Shown here piece by piece: positions 1 to 7,420 of a stretch of 64,000 bases of DNA. Every line of letters starts with the position of its first letter. Position 1 is the stretch's first letter. Source of the stretch: Deltaproteobacteria bacterium (GTDB lineage: Bacteria > Myxococcota > Myxococcia > Myxococcales > 40CM-4-68-19); NCBI GenBank assembly GCA_005879535.1, contig VBKI01000048.1, positions 1 to 64,000 of the forward strand, read 5' to 3'. The translations under genes were made by a program, and so were the position numbers. Under the pieces are notes generated by a model that was not told the DNA's origin, did no database searches, and saw only the letters and a list, made by a program, of their open reading frames with translations.

Positions 1-1
1 A

Positions 2-1479
2 CTTCAGCGCAATCGCCAAGTAGATGAAGATTATGAGAAAGCCAAAGCCCAGCAGTGTGGCGCCGGCGGTGGACGCGACGTTCAGCGCTTGGAAGTGCTC
101 CGGATACTGGTAGTAGCGCCGAGGCATCCCGTAGTTACCAAGCAGAAACTGCGGAACGAAAGTGGCGTTGAACCCGAGAATGATCAGTGACGCCGCGACC
201 AGACCCCAGCCCTCGTGGTAGGTGCGTCCGAACATCTTCGGGAACCAATAGTGAAGCGCCGCGAGAAAGGCCATCACCGACGCTCCGACCATGATGAAGT
301 GGAAGTGCGCGATGATGAAGTACGTGTCGTGCCAGTGGATGTCGAGCGAGGTGGTGGCCAGCGCGATGCCGGTCATTCCGCCAAAAACCAGGAAATAAAA
401 GAAGCCGCACATGTACGCGACAGGCGTCTTGAAGGAGATCGCGCCGCGGTACATCGTCCCAACCCAGTTGAAGACCTTGATGGCGGTGAAGATGCCGACG
501 AACATGGAGAGCAACCCGAAGGCGCCCGCATTGAAGGTGCTTTGGCCGGCGACGAACAGGTGGTGCCCCCAGGTGAAGAACCCTACGAACGCAATCCCAA
601 CGCGACGGCTTTGTATCCGAACATGTTCTTGCGCGAGAACGTGCATACCGTCTCGGAGATCACACCCATGCCGGGCAGGACCATGATGTAGACCGCGGGG
701 TGCGAGTAGAACCAGAACATGTGCTGGAACAGCACGGGGTCCCCGCCGCGGGCCGGATCGAAGAGGCCGAATCCGCCGATGCGCTCGACGGTGACAATCA
801 GCAACGTGATGCCCAGCACGGGGGTGGCAAGGACCTGGATGATGCTTGTCCCGTAGATTCCCCAGACGAAGAGCGGGAGCTTCATCCAATTCAAACCGGG
901 GGCCCGCAGGCTGTGGACCGTCACGATGAAATTGATTCCAGTAACGATCGAGCTGAGGCCCAACACGAACGCGCCGAGGAGGATGGGTGCCACCTGTGTC
1001 GGCGTGGTGCTGGAATACGGTGTGTAGAAAGTCCAACCCGTATCCGCGCCACCGTGCACCATGCCCCAAAGCGCGATCGCCGCGCCAGCAAGGTACAAGT
1101 AGAACGAGGCAAGATTCAGCCGCGGGAACGCCACGTCGCGCGCGCCGATCATCAGCGGCACCACGAAGTTGCCGAAGGCCGACGGGATCGACGGGATGAG
1201 GAAGAGGAAGATCATTACAATGCCATGCAGCGTGAACAGCCGGTTGTAGCTCAGGGCATCGATGAAAAAGGGACCCGGCTGTAGCAGCTTGAATCGGAGC
1301 AGAAGGGCGAAAACGCCACCGACGAAGAAGGCAGTGAGTACGGCCACCAGGAACATGACGCCGACGCGCTTGTGATCGCGCGTGTTCAGCCATGACATCA
1401 CGGTGGTGCCGTCTCCGAGATAGCTGGGCGCGACAGGAGCGCTTGCGAGCAGGTGGCTATCGCTCTCGGATAGGCGCAC
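2..1479 (-). pseudogene. ctaD: cytochrome c oxidase subunit I, frameshifted and cut by the window edge
   Basis: Heme-copper oxidase subunit I, the catalytic membrane subunit of an aa3-type terminal oxidase. The upstream frame (1479 to about 600) carries [13 protein letters not shown] near the N-terminus, the first transmembrane helices with the HGIVMIF heme-ligand helix, and the [13 protein letters not shown] motif with the copper-binding His/Tyr. It stops at 583-585. The homologous protein resumes in another frame from about 603 downward ([19 protein letters not shown], later HDTYFIIAHFHFIM) and stays open to the window edge. The junction lacks residues usually found between AVA and GIA, so a deletion of about ten bases would explain it. 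Either the gene is broken or the assembly is wrong there. A start at 1398 (MSWLN) is also possible. The family call is certain; the pseudogene status is not. Confidence 0.85.
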
Positions 1480-2286
1480 GACGGAAGCTATGGCTCATCC
1501 AGGGTCCACAAGCAAGGCGACAAACTCGATGCTGTCGCCTGATCAGGATGTTCATGGCGGGCGGGGCGGATGGAGCGAGGCGCGGCGACGATGTCACCCA
1601 CGGCGCCGGGCGAGTGGTGGACACGCGGCGGCAGCAGGCACAGGGCGACCAGCGCAAGCTGCGAGGCAGTCCGACACCCAGCATGTTGTTGTAACCGTGA
1701 AACCTCACGTTTCGGTGAGGCCCCCGTCAACGGCTGGGACGTCTTGACGACGAGGTGCCCGCGCCCGGATGGCCAGCTTTGCGCAGCCCGCCGAGCCACA
1801 GCACTGAGCTTCCCACCGCGGCGCAACGCAACCAGTCGTCGATGAGTCCGCCGGGCAGGCTCCAGTCGAGCACCAACAGCGTGCCTGCGGCCATGATCAT
1901 GCCGACGAAGAACATCCCGACCCAGGACGCCGGTCGCTTCGCCCAGCGTCTCCATCGCCTCGCGCAGGTCACTCACGTCAAGGTTGATCCAGAGGATCTG
2001 CGTTGCAAGGAGCGGGAGGACGAAGCCGGTGCCTTGCTCCTGCGCAGCCCGATCACGGCTTGACGCCTGAGGTCGTCGCGTGCGGCGCTATCTCGGGCGT
2101 CCTGCATCGCCGCGAGAAGGCGCTCCTCGATCTGCATACGATCAGCCCGACGCGCGCGAGGCCGACGTCATCGCGCGCACGGAATTGCTCGCGCGGGGTC
2201 CACTTGGGGTCCAAGCGCTCCCGGAGGCCAAAAAAAAGAGGTCCCGGGTCCCTTGAGATTCTTGAGGAAAGCCGGGCCGTTGTAGT
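1480..2286. other. gene-poor stretch with at most a decayed small membrane gene
   Basis: About 800 bases without a convincing intact gene. The minus strand contains one suggestive remnant, described separately (1727-1976), and a short open stretch near 1490-1680 with a signal-peptide-like segment (LALVALCLL) but no start or family match that I recognise. A perfect 6-bp hairpin lies at 1703-1720 (arms CCTCAC and GTGAGG). A run of eight A at 2230-2237 forms a T-tract on the minus strand just beyond the tRNA-Gly remnant. No repeats or plus-strand genes are supported. Confidence 0.5.
1727..1976 (-). pseudogene. possible frameshifted small membrane protein
   Basis: Reading leftward, a GTG at 1976 opens MSDLREAMETLGEATG. 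After a change of frame near 1930 the sequence reads as a clearly hydrophobic protein (WVGMFFVGMIMAAGTLLVLDW, then a second apolar stretch VGSSVLWLGG) ending at 1727. In the original frame the continuation is Arg/His-rich and looks like a shadow, so a one-base frameshift is the simplest explanation. I do not recognise the family. Its place upstream of ctaD on the same strand would fit an accessory oxidase gene, but that is only an inference from position. Confidence 0.3.
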
Positions 2287-2349
2287 TGGAGCGGAACACC
2301 GGGTTCGAACCGGCGACCTTCGCCTTGGCAAGGCGAAGCCCTCTACCCC
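2287..2349 (-). tRNA. 3' fragment of tRNA-Gly (GCC), probable attachment-site remnant
   Basis: On the minus strand the sequence contains an anticodon arm TCGCC-TTGCCAA-GGCGA (anticodon GCC), a T arm with TTCGAAC, the acceptor 3' strand GTTCCGC and a terminal TCCA. The D-arm part GGTAGAG is also present. Upstream of it the expected acceptor 5' strand (GCGGAAC) is missing: the bases there are the last codons of the BrnA-like antitoxin gene, whose TAG stop lies inside the fragment. The tRNA therefore cannot fold fully. A tRNA 3' end joined to foreign sequence is the usual scar of a tRNA-targeted integration. Eight Ts follow the 3' end (2230-2237) as in a transcribed tRNA locus. Confidence 0.7.
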
Positions 2350-2672
2350 TCATGGCCGGTCGGTCTCATGTTGATCCACGCCATGACGGCGGCGCGTAGC
2401 GCCGCGTGTAGCGGCATGCCTTCCTGCCTGGCGCGCCTCTCGAGATGCTTCCACACTTTTACTGGAAATCGAACCGAGCGCGGGATCGTGGGACCGGTCT
2501 CCGTTCCCTTCCTTGGCCTGCCCCGACCCACGTGAATCGAAATTCCTTCTTTCGCGATTCGGAGCGCGTATGGATTGCGGCGTACCTTGGTCTTGTCGAA
2601 GTTCACCTCGGGTATCTCGCGCAGCGATGCGCGAGACGGCTCGCGGGCCTTCTTACCAACCGCCTTCTTCAT
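2343..2672 (-). CDS. brnA: BrnA-like antitoxin (ribbon-helix-helix)
   Basis: A 109-residue basic protein. The C-terminal third (SVRFPVKVWKHLERRARQEG, then an Ala-rich helix ending in WI) is a ribbon-helix-helix DNA-binding unit of the kind found in BrnA antitoxins, which bind BrnT and repress their own operon. The start at 2672 is chosen because AGAGGA precedes it by about eight bases. The start overlaps the 3' end of the brnT reading frame by 20 bases, as usual for this type II module. The stop codon lies in a truncated tRNA-Gly, so the last residues may have been set by the recombination event. The antitoxin is intact although its toxin is frameshifted. Confidence 0.7.
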   Translation of the reverse strand: MKKAVGKKAREPSRASLREIPEVNFDKTKVRRNPYALRIAKEGISIHVGRGRPRKGTETGPTIPRSVRFPVKVWKHLERRARQEGMPLHAALRAAVMAWINMRPTGHEG

Positions 2673-2926
2673 AGCGTTTCCTCTCATGGGACGTAGCGCG
2701 TCTCGCGCTGATGATGTGAATCGTGTCCTCGGATTGCTCGATGAAGACAACGAGCAGAACACGCCCCTTCTCGGACTGATCGATCAGGAATCGCGCGCTC
2801 AGGGTCCAGTGCGTCCTCCACCATCGCCGCGAGCGGGTCAGCGAACACAGAAGCGGCCTCAATGAACGAGACTCCGTGCTTCTTCAGGTTCGACGCGGCC
2901 TTCTGTGGGTCCCACGTGAACCGCAC
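2653..2926 (-). pseudogene. brnT: BrnT-like toxin with a frameshift
   Basis: BrnT is a RelE-like ribonuclease toxin of about 90 residues. The first half reads VRFTWDPQKAASNLKKHGVSFIEAASVF, matching the BrnT N-terminus (FxWDxxKxxxNxxKHGVSF). The second half, RFLIDQSEKGRVLLVV then IHIISARRATSHERKRYEE, is the typical BrnT C-terminus with the catalytic-region ISARRAT motif, but it lies in a different frame. The shift falls near 2785-2790, where removing one base joins DPERA to FLIDQ. The toxin is thus probably inactive, unless this is a sequencing error. A GTG at 2926 was taken as start; an in-frame start at 2959 is possible. Confidence 0.7.
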
Positions 2927-3148
2927 GGGAACAAGTGTAATACATTTTAGTGCGCACACAAGGGGCGGGCGAGGTACCGCAATTTGGTCAGCCGGTGGTC
3001 AGCAGCTGGTGATCGGGCACAGGGTCCGGAGGGTCGCTGGTAGACGTAAGCACGTAAGCACCGGAAAATACTCGATGCTCGCGCCGAGCCTTTGATACAG
3101 CTTGCAAACCTGCGCCCCTCGGGGCACGACCCGAGACCGAAAACATGC

Positions 3149-3179
3149 AGGCCCTACAAGCCAAGTACTTGTAGGGCCT
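3149..3179 (-). terminator. strong hairpin behind tRNA-fMet
   Basis: A perfect 12-bp inverted repeat (AGGCCCTACAAG / CTTGTAGGGCCT) with a 7-base loop lies eight bases beyond the 3' end of the initiator tRNA. On the minus strand it is followed by GCATGTTTT. On the plus strand it is followed by ACG and six Ts. It can therefore act as an intrinsic terminator for the tRNA and possibly in the other direction as well. Confidence 0.65.
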
Positions 3180-3186
3180 ACGTTTT

Positions 3187-3264
<78 letters not shown>

Positions 3265-3312
3265 TCAGTTGGGGTGCGTCGTATAAAGCTCGTCGGGCCC
3301 CCTTGTCAACCG

Positions 3313-3858
3313 CTATGGCAGGAAGCGCGCGACGGCGTTCCAGCCGGGATTCCTCTGTCCGCGGATGTTCAGCGCCGACGTGAGCGCCAGCGCCGTGCCC
3401 GCCGCGACCAGCTGCACGTAGCCGAGCAGGTTCACGACCCGGATCAGGGACGCTGCCCGCTCCGGCGTGCCCTCGGACGGCCTGCCGTTGGTGTCGACCG
3501 GGAACGGCTGCTCGTTCGAGAGCATCCGGCCACAGACCTGGGCGCCGATGCCGGAGACGACGGTGATGCCGAGGGCCACGTCCTTGGCCACGATCAGGTT
3601 GCGCATCTTGCGGCCGAAGAACTGGCCGCCGAAGACGGAGCGGCCGATGAGCCAGGTGGCCGCCGTGGTGATCAAACCGATGGTCTTCGGGATCGTGTAG
3701 GTCCGCCAGGCCTGATCGATGACGCGGGAGCGATCCTTCTCATCGGGCAGCACCCGCACCGCCTTCCCGAGACCGCTCTCTCCAAAAAGAATTCCGCCGA
3801 ACGTGGCCGCAAGTCCGAGCTCGTGGGCCGCCAGAGCGGCCGACGTGAGTTTTGCCAT
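3313..3858 (-). CDS. small membrane protein of unknown function
   Basis: 181 residues. The start at 3858 (MAKLTSAALAAHELG) is fixed by a GAGGAGG nine bases upstream; an in-frame extension to 3972 is Arg-rich and unlikely. The protein has several apolar segments: residues about 5-25 (AALAAHELGLAATFGGILFG), about 65-80 (TIGLITTAATWLIG), about 100-115 (DVALGITVVSGIGA) and about 150-170 (YVQLVAAGTALALTSAL). I recognise no catalytic motif or family. It stands alone between the tRNA and a secreted protein gene on the same strand. Confidence 0.7.
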   Translation of the reverse strand: MAKLTSAALAAHELGLAATFGGILFGESGLGKAVRVLPDEKDRSRVIDQAWRTYTIPKTIGLITTAATWLIGRSVFGGQFFGRKMRNLIVAKDVALGITVVSGIGAQVCGRMLSNEQPFPVDTNGRPSEGTPERAASLIRVVNLLGYVQLVAAGTALALTSALNIRGQRNPGWNAVARFLP

Positions 3859-4041
3859 TGTGTGGTGCCTCCTCGCGCGCCGAGATAGCGATTTCGTGCA
3901 GAGAACGCACGCGGCGTGCGCGCGGACGCCCGCCGGGCGCGCGGGCTCAGGGCGAGCGAGTCGCTGCCGCAAATGTACGTGCGGCGGCGAGAGAGCCTCG
4001 CCGCCGCGGATTCGGACCGGGAGAAGTCGCGCCTCGCGCTG

Positions 4042-4578
4042 CTACTTCTCCTTGTTCAAGCCGGTCTTGTCCTTGTCGTCCGCCTTGACCTTCTGCTTCG
4101 AGGTCACCTCGATCTTGCTCACGTTGCTCCCGCTCGCGTCGAAGCTCGCGCGCACCTGGTCGCCTTCCTTGATCTGATCCAGGCCGGCCTGGCTGCCATC
4201 GCGCGTGATCGTCGCACTGTCGGCGACCTTCAGCTCCTGCTCGCTGCCGGTGCTGGAGGAGATCTTCAGGGAGTGCTTGTCCTTGTCGATCTTCTTCACC
4301 ACGCCGGAGAGCTCCCTGCTCGCGCTCGCCGTGGCGCCCGTCCCGCTCGAAGATGCGCTCGCCGTGGCGCCCGTCCCGCTCGAAGCTGCCGGGCTCGTCG
4401 AAGTCTGGCTCGAGCTCGAGGGCGTCTGGCTCATCGAGGAATCGCCGGACTTCTGGGTCTGCGTCGGACTCGAAGTGGTCGCCGTCGACTTGTCGGTAGT
4501 GGAAGTCTGCTGCTCTGCCCGCGCGGTCGTAACCCCGACCAATCCGGCCGCGGCCATGCCGATGAGAAATGTCTTCAT
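4042..4578 (-). CDS. secreted Ser/Thr-rich repeat protein
   Basis: 178 residues, start at 4578 behind AAGGAGG. It has a signal peptide (MKTFLIGMAAAGLVGVTTARA, cleavage after ARA). A long low-complexity Ser/Thr/Gln region covers about residues 22-85. It contains two tandem copies of an 11-residue unit, SSGTGATASAS, encoded by a 33-bp direct repeat at 4322-4387. The C-terminal part (about 88-160) alternates beta-strand-like stretches (ELSGVVKKIDKDKHSLKI, SATITRD, DQVRASFDASG) like small periplasmic OB-fold proteins of the DUF5666 type. The resemblance is by pattern only. The C-terminus is Lys-rich. It is probably periplasmic or exported; function unknown. Confidence 0.7.
   Translation of the reverse strand: MKTFLIGMAAAGLVGVTTARAEQQTSTTDKSTATTSSPTQTQKSGDSSMSQTPSSSSQTSTSPAASSGTGATASASSSGTGATASASRELSGVVKKIDKDKHSLKISSSTGSEQELKVADSATITRDGSQAGLDQIKEGDQVRASFDASGSNVSKIEVTSKQKVKADDKDKTGLNKEK
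4322..4387. repeat. 33-bp tandem repeat, two copies
   Basis: Two adjacent 33-base units starting GCGCTCGCCGTGG at 4322 and 4355 encode the 11-residue repeat in the secreted Ser/Thr-rich protein. Near identity at DNA level suggests recent duplication and a copy number that may vary between strains. Confidence 0.85.
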
Positions 4579-4725
4579 CTCTATCCTCCTTGGGTGGACG
4601 GACAAGCTAGCGCGGCAATTGCGCCATGCAAGCGACGGACGTTCGCCGCGCGCAGCAGGACGAGCGAGCGCGCAATCACCTTGAGACGCCCTGCGTGCGA
4701 GCATGCCGTCGCACGCCCGACGTAC

Positions 4726-5757
4726 TCAGCGCGGCGACCACTCGCGGAGCACCTCCGCAGTGTGCTCGCCACGCGCCGGAGCGCGGCCGGCGGGCAAGTC
4801 CGTGGTCGCGACGAGCGCGGGATACGTCCGTGGGAGCTCGCCGGTGAAGAGCTCGGCGAAGAGCGGATGGTCGCGCAGCTCGGCAGGCTCGAGCACCGGC
4901 TCGCCGCAGCAGTCCGCGGAGCAGAGGAAGACGTCCCACTCCTCGCGGGTGCGCGTCGCGAAGAACGAGTCGACCTCGGGGACCAGCGTGCGATCGAATC
5001 CGTGATCCGACCACGTGCGCCGCCCGACCGCCTCACAGAAGCGCTGCCAGAACTTCGGCTCCAGCGCCCCGAGCGCGTACCTGCCGCCGCCTTTGCAGAC
5101 GTACACCCGGTAGCAGGGGCGCGAGCCGTCGAGCATGTTCTCCGGGGCATCGGGCAGCTCGCCGAGGTGCGGGAGCAGCAGACCGGTGACCCCTTGCGCC
5201 ATCGCCACGTCGACGATGCGGCCGCGGCCCGTCTGCGAGCGTTCCAGGAGCGCGGCCAGGACGCCGACCACCGCGTTTTGCGCGCCGCCGAAGAGGTCGC
5301 CGAGCTGCACCGCCGGCACGCCGCGGTTGCGTGCGACGATTCCCGCCAACGCGATGTAGCCGATGTCGTGCCCAGCCCGGTCGCGCCAGGGACCACTCTG
5401 GCCGAAGCCGGAGATGCGGCAGATCACCAGCCGCCCGGGGTCCGCCAGCAGGTCCGAGAAGCCGAGTCGCTCGAGGACGCCGGGGCGGAAGCTCTCGATC
5501 AGCACGTCCGCGACGCCGCAGAGGCGCCGCAGCTCCGCGGAGCCGGCTGGAGTCTTCAGGTCGAGGACGATCGATCGCTTCCCGCGGTTCAGCGCCGCGA
5601 ACATCCCCGCGGAAATCTCGCGCAGGTAATCGCCCGGGTCGGGGTCCTCCACCTTCACCACGTCGGCGCCCAGATCGGACAGTACGAGCGACGCATACGG
5701 TCCCGGCAACAGCCGGGACAGGTCGAGCACACGAACGCCGTCGAGGGGCTTAGCCAA
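4726..5757 (-). CDS. CaiB/BaiF-type CoA transferase (class III)
   Basis: 343 residues. The N-terminus LDGVRVLDLSRLLPGPYAS, followed by LSDLGADVVKVEDPDPGD, is the standard opening of class III CoA transferases and alpha-methylacyl-CoA racemases. DVLIESFRPGVLERLG and the GHDIGYIALAG segment follow in the usual order. It probably moves CoA between acyl groups or epimerises alpha-methylacyl-CoA; substrate unknown. The start is TTG at 5757, inside the SCP2 gene (8-base overlap with its stop), with AAGG just upstream, so translation is probably coupled. The SCP2 partner and FadR-like operator point to lipid or acyl-CoA metabolism. Alpha-methylacyl-CoA racemase (Amacr) is the closest named possibility, but I cannot separate it from other members. 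Confidence 0.85.
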   Translation of the reverse strand: MAKPLDGVRVLDLSRLLPGPYASLVLSDLGADVVKVEDPDPGDYLREISAGMFAALNRGKRSIVLDLKTPAGSAELRRLCGVADVLIESFRPGVLERLGFSDLLADPGRLVICRISGFGQSGPWRDRAGHDIGYIALAGIVARNRGVPAVQLGDLFGGAQNAVVGVLAALLERSQTGRGRIVDVAMAQGVTGLLLPHLGELPDAPENMLDGSRPCYRVYVCKGGGRYALGALEPKFWQRFCEAVGRRTWSDHGFDRTLVPEVDSFFATRTREEWDVFLCSADCCGEPVLEPAELRDHPLFAELFTGELPRTYPALVATTDLPAGRAPARGEHTAEVLREWSPR

Positions 5758-6082
5758 TCACCTTCTGCAGTTTCATGGCGAGGCCCATGTCGCCCTTGAT
5801 CTTCAGCTTCCCGCTCATGAACGCCATCTGCGGGTTCATCTTGCCGGAGACGATGTTCATGAAGTCGTTGGCCGCGCAGGTCACCGTGCACTTGGCGTTG
5901 CCGGTGGAACCGGCCTGCACGGTGCCGGGCTCCTTGGTGAGATCGACCGTCCAGACGCCGCCGTTCTCGCCGGTGATGTTGAACTCGTAGATCGAGTTCA
6001 CCGCCTTCGAGGTCTCGGGCTTCTCGACGAGCTTCCTCGCGATCTTCTCCTCGAAGTAGGACTTGGGCGTCTGATCGGCCAT
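5750..6082 (-). CDS. SCP2 sterol-binding-domain protein
   Basis: 110 residues made up of a single SCP2 fold. MADQTPKSYFEEKIARKL forms the first helix, VWTVDLTKEPGTVQAG and KCTVTCAANDFMNIVSG form the sheet and central helix, and KLKIKGDMGLAMKL is the family's C-terminal signature. SCP2 proteins bind fatty acyl-CoAs and other lipids in a hydrophobic tunnel. It is the first gene of a two-gene operon with the CoA transferase. Transcription starts at a clear promoter (6135-6163) overlapped downstream by a palindromic operator (6102-6121). The start at 6082 was preferred over an in-frame ATG at 6100. Confidence 0.85.
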   Translation of the reverse strand: MADQTPKSYFEEKIARKLVEKPETSKAVNSIYEFNITGENGGVWTVDLTKEPGTVQAGSTGNAKCTVTCAANDFMNIVSGKMNPQMAFMSGKLKIKGDMGLAMKLQKVIG

Positions 6083-6101
6083 CGGCGCTCCGCGTGGCAC
6101 A

Positions 6102-6121
6102 CTGAATGACCATTCATTCAG
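6102..6121. promoter_or_regulatory. FadR/TetR-type palindromic operator
   Basis: A perfect 8-bp inverted repeat, CTGAATGA / TCATTCAG, with a 4-base CCAT spacer. It agrees at all but one defined position with the known box of TetR-family FadR of Bacillus (TGAATGA-MTAN-TCATTCA), whose repressor is released by long-chain acyl-CoA. It lies 14 bases downstream of the -10 of the SCP2-CoA-transferase promoter, so binding would block initiation. The repressor gene is not in this window. Confidence 0.7.
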
Positions 6122-6134
6122 CGGCGGGCGCGGA

Positions 6135-6163
6135 ATCTAATCGGCGGGCCTGCGCAGTGTCAA
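6135..6163 (-). promoter_or_regulatory. sigma70-type promoter of the SCP2-CoA-transferase operon
   Basis: Minus strand: consensus -35 TTGACA (6163-6158), 17-base spacer, -10 TTAGAT (6140-6135). This is one of the clearest sigma70-like promoters in the window, and it is followed immediately by the palindromic operator. Confidence 0.6.
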
Positions 6164-6331
6164 CGCACGTCGCTGCCGGTTAGGGAGCGCGGAACACCCG
6201 CCGCGGGAATCCGGTACACTGACGGAGATCGGAAATCCGGCGGCAACGCCTACGCCGGCGCCGCTTTCGAGAGCGAAGGACGAGCTGCGCATCGGTTGGC
6301 CCAGCGCCTGCATCGAACCGTGGCCGTGCCG

Positions 6332-6862
6332 ATGAAGATCTCGCCGCTCCAGCTGTTCATCGCGTTCTCCCAGATGGCCCTGTCCGGCTTTGGCGGCGTG
6401 CTCCCCTTCGCTTACCGCGCCTTGGTGGAGCGGCGCCGCTGGCTGAGCGCCGAAGAGTTCCCGAAGCTGCTCGCGCTCAGCCAGGTGATGCCGGGGCCCA
6501 CGATCTGCAACCTCTCCGTGATGTTCGGCTATCGCAGCGCCGGCCTCAGCGGAGCGGCGGCGGCCCTCGGCGGCATGATCGCGCTGCCCATCGCGATCGT
6601 GCTCGCCCTCGGGATCGGCTACCAGCAGTTCGGCGACCTTCCGCCGGTACGCCGGGCTCTCGCGGGAATGTCCGCCGCGGTCGCGGGACTCATCGTGGCC
6701 ACCGCCGTGAAGATGGCCCGGGCGATGCCGCGGCGAATCGCTCCGATCTGCCTCTTGGCGCTGGCGTTCGCTGGCGTCGGCGTGATGCGGTTCCCTCTGC
6801 TCGCGGTGATGGTCTTCGTCGCGCCGATCGGCATCCTGCTGGCCTGGAGAGAGCGATGGTGA
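6332..6862 (+). CDS. chromate transporter, N-terminal-type half
   Basis: 176 residues from ATG 6332 (in-frame GTG starts at 6320 and 6326 exist). It belongs to the CHR family of chromate/anion transporters, short-chain type: the N-terminus SPLQLFIAFSQMALSGFGG carries the family's F..F..GG pattern, and LALSQVMPGPT is the conserved PGP motif. Five or so hydrophobic helices fill the rest. Long ChrA proteins contain two such halves. Here the second half is encoded by the next gene, overlapping by seven bases, so the two probably form a heterodimer in the inner membrane. The substrate could be chromate or another anion. Confidence 0.85.
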   Translation: MKISPLQLFIAFSQMALSGFGGVLPFAYRALVERRRWLSAEEFPKLLALSQVMPGPTICNLSVMFGYRSAGLSGAAAALGGMIALPIAIVLALGIGYQQFGDLPPVRRALAGMSAAVAGLIVATAVKMARAMPRRIAPICLLALAFAGVGVMRFPLLAVMVFVAPIGILLAWRERW

Positions 6863-7413
6863 ATTCGCAGTCGGCCGACGCGCCGGTCTGGAGCATCGTC
6901 GGCCCGATGGTCGCGCACTTCGCGATGCTCTCGCTGATGGCCATCGGAGGCGGCGTGGTGATGGTCGCCCCCGAGATGCAGCGCTACGTCGTCGATGCGC
7001 ATCACTGGATCAGCGCCGAGCAGTTCTCCGCCGCCTATGCGATCGCTCAGGCCGCGCCCGGTCCGAACCTGCTCTTCGTCACCCTCGTCGGATGGCAGGT
7101 GGCGGGCTGGACGGGAGCGGCGGCGGCGACGCTGGCGATCCTCGTACCGCCCGCCGCGCTCACCATCGCGATGGTGCGCGTTTCGACGAACCGCGCCCCC
7201 GGGCCTCTCGGCCGCGCAGTGGGCAAGGGCCTGGCGCCGATCTCCGTGGGACTGGTGTTCGCGACGGGGTGGATTCTGTTTCGCGGCGGCAGCGGAGACT
7301 GGACCGCCGCGGCGGTCGCGCTGCTCGCGGCGTTCGTCGTGCTGCGGACGAAGATCAATCCGGTCTGGATGATCGCCGTCGGCGCGGCGGCCGGAGTGAT
7401 GGGGCTCGTCTAG
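6856..7413 (+). CDS. chromate transporter, C-terminal-type half
   Basis: 185 residues. VGPMVAHFAMLSLMAIGGG and AYAIAQAAPGPNLLFVTLVGW are the CHR-domain motifs, again with the APGPN signature, followed by hydrophobic helices to the C-terminus. The ATG overlaps the stop of the first half by seven bases, so translation is coupled. Members of such pairs are thought to need each other for transport. The gene ends seven bases before the convergent bioD stop, leaving almost no room for a terminator. Confidence 0.85.
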   Translation: MVNSQSADAPVWSIVGPMVAHFAMLSLMAIGGGVVMVAPEMQRYVVDAHHWISAEQFSAAYAIAQAAPGPNLLFVTLVGWQVAGWTGAAAATLAILVPPAALTIAMVRVSTNRAPGPLGRAVGKGLAPISVGLVFATGWILFRGGSGDWTAAAVALLAAFVVLRTKINPVWMIAVGAAAGVMGLV

Positions 7414-7420
7414 AAAACCA

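Noticed and set aside
1703-1720. Hairpin CCTCAC/GTGAGG as terminator
   Set aside because: Six-base stem and no T-tract; no gene clearly ends there.
2287-2362. A complete tRNA-Gly gene
   Set aside because: The 5' acceptor strand does not pair with GTTCCGC, so only a fragment is called.
3916-5799. A 627-codon open frame on the plus strand opposite the CoA transferase
   Set aside because: Arg/Ala/His-rich without any motif; a GC-rich antisense shadow of a well-supported gene.
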